A stretch of DNA of 64,000 nt from Stutzerimonas stutzeri (GTDB lineage: Bacteria; Pseudomonadota; Gammaproteobacteria; Pseudomonadales; Pseudomonadaceae), in assembly GCF_002890895.1 (NCBI RefSeq), contig NZ_POUL01000007.1:141859-205858 (forward strand), written 5' to 3'. Both the position numbers and the translations under genes were made by a program. This document shows, piece by piece, positions 63,653 to 64,000 of this stretch. Every line of letters starts with the position of its first letter. Position 1 is the first letter of the stretch. The notes under the pieces were generated by a model that saw nothing but the letters and a program-made list of their open reading frames with translations, was not told where the DNA came from and searched no databases.

Positions 63653-64000
63653 GGAAACATCCTGTGCGGCGGCTGGGCAGACGTCCTGTCAGCCGGTGGT
63701 TGGCAAGCGGCCGCACTCTATCAGCGAGCCTGTACAGTCTCCAGCGCGCCTTGCAGCGGGATCGGAAGGCTGAGAACGCGGCGACAAATCAGGACGCTCT
63801 CACCGCTGATAAACCAAACCAAGCTAAGGATTCCAACTCACCGTCCGCGCCAGCGGTGGATGTGCAAAGCGACATCCACCCTTGTATCTCGACTACCACG
63901 CTATGTTGGGGTGATAGTTCCCGACTGATCATCGGGGGAAGGCCAGGAAGCCGTATCCACCCTTAGGCTTTGAGCCTGCGACGTAGATAGCGCTGCGGCC
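63653..64000. other. 348-base non-coding end of window with a REP-like hairpin
   Basis: Upstream of the DUF945 gene no coding frame is convincing. GGTGGATGT (63855-63863) pairs with ACATCCACC (63872-63880), followed by CTTG instead of CTAC, so it is a variant of the 34.3-kb REP-like family. A partial relative (TATCCACCC, near 63956) follows. Confidence 0.55.

Overview
The window is a GC-rich, gene-dense piece of a gammaproteobacterial chromosome, most likely a Pseudomonas of the P. stutzeri group (Stutzerimonas). This rests on gene content and on gene order remembered from Pseudomonas genomes: polA-DUF2782-thrB, nrdJa-nrdJb beside znuA/zur-znuC-znuB, metNIQ, the coxB-coxA-ctaG-coIII cluster with SURF1/ctaA/ctaB/sco, prlC-yheV, and trpI divergent from trpBA. 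There are no rRNA or tRNA genes, prophage, integrase or CRISPR array. The only mobile-type gene is a REP-associated tyrosine transposase.

Layout. 1-3.6 kb: 5' part of polA, a DUF2782 protein, homoserine kinase and the nucleotide nucleosidase PpnN. 3.6-6.5 kb: a split B12-dependent ribonucleotide reductase (nrdJa, nrdJb). 6.6-9.8 kb: the zinc uptake locus, with a Zur-box candidate in the divergent promoter. 9.8-15.4 kb: a YgjP-type metallopeptidase, a large-subunit catalase and the methionine importer metNIQ. 15.4-24 kb: a caa3-type cytochrome c oxidase with heme A synthesis and copper-insertion genes. 24-32.3 kb: a radical SAM protein behind a LexA box, DUF1835, YheV, oligopeptidase A, a transporter/AraC pair, a gamma carbonic anhydrase and a HAD phosphatase. 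32.3-42.5 kb: a PhoD-like phosphatase, an alpha/beta hydrolase, a two-gene ferritin-like diiron operon, three lipoprotein genes, a luciferase-family oxidoreductase, a cation/proton antiporter and dodecin. 42.6-49.9 kb: a tightly coupled operon (glycosyltransferase, UDP-galactopyranose mutase, GH1-like glycosidase, ABC exporter, KTSC protein) divergent from galE. 49.9-56.9 kb: a subtilase, trpI/trpBA, REP elements with their RAYT transposase, an NTF2-like protein, an oxidoreductase broken by an in-frame amber codon, and an HxlR regulator. 57-64 kb: a YghU-type GST, a stress-type protein with a low-complexity tail, DUF4126, the potassium system ktrB-ktrA (both with TTG starts) and a DUF945 protein.

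How genes work together. ZnuABC imports zinc under Zur. MetNIQ imports methionine. CtaA/CtaB make heme A and Sco/CtaG/SURF1 help assemble the CoxA/CoxB/CoIII oxidase. TrpI activates trpBA. GalE and Glf could supply UDP-galactofuranose to the neighbouring glycosyltransferase and exporter. This last cluster and the diiron pair are the best candidates for undescribed systems. The REP hairpins (34.3, 42.7, 54.6 and probably 63.86 kb) and the RAYT at 54.7 kb look like one dispersed repeat system.
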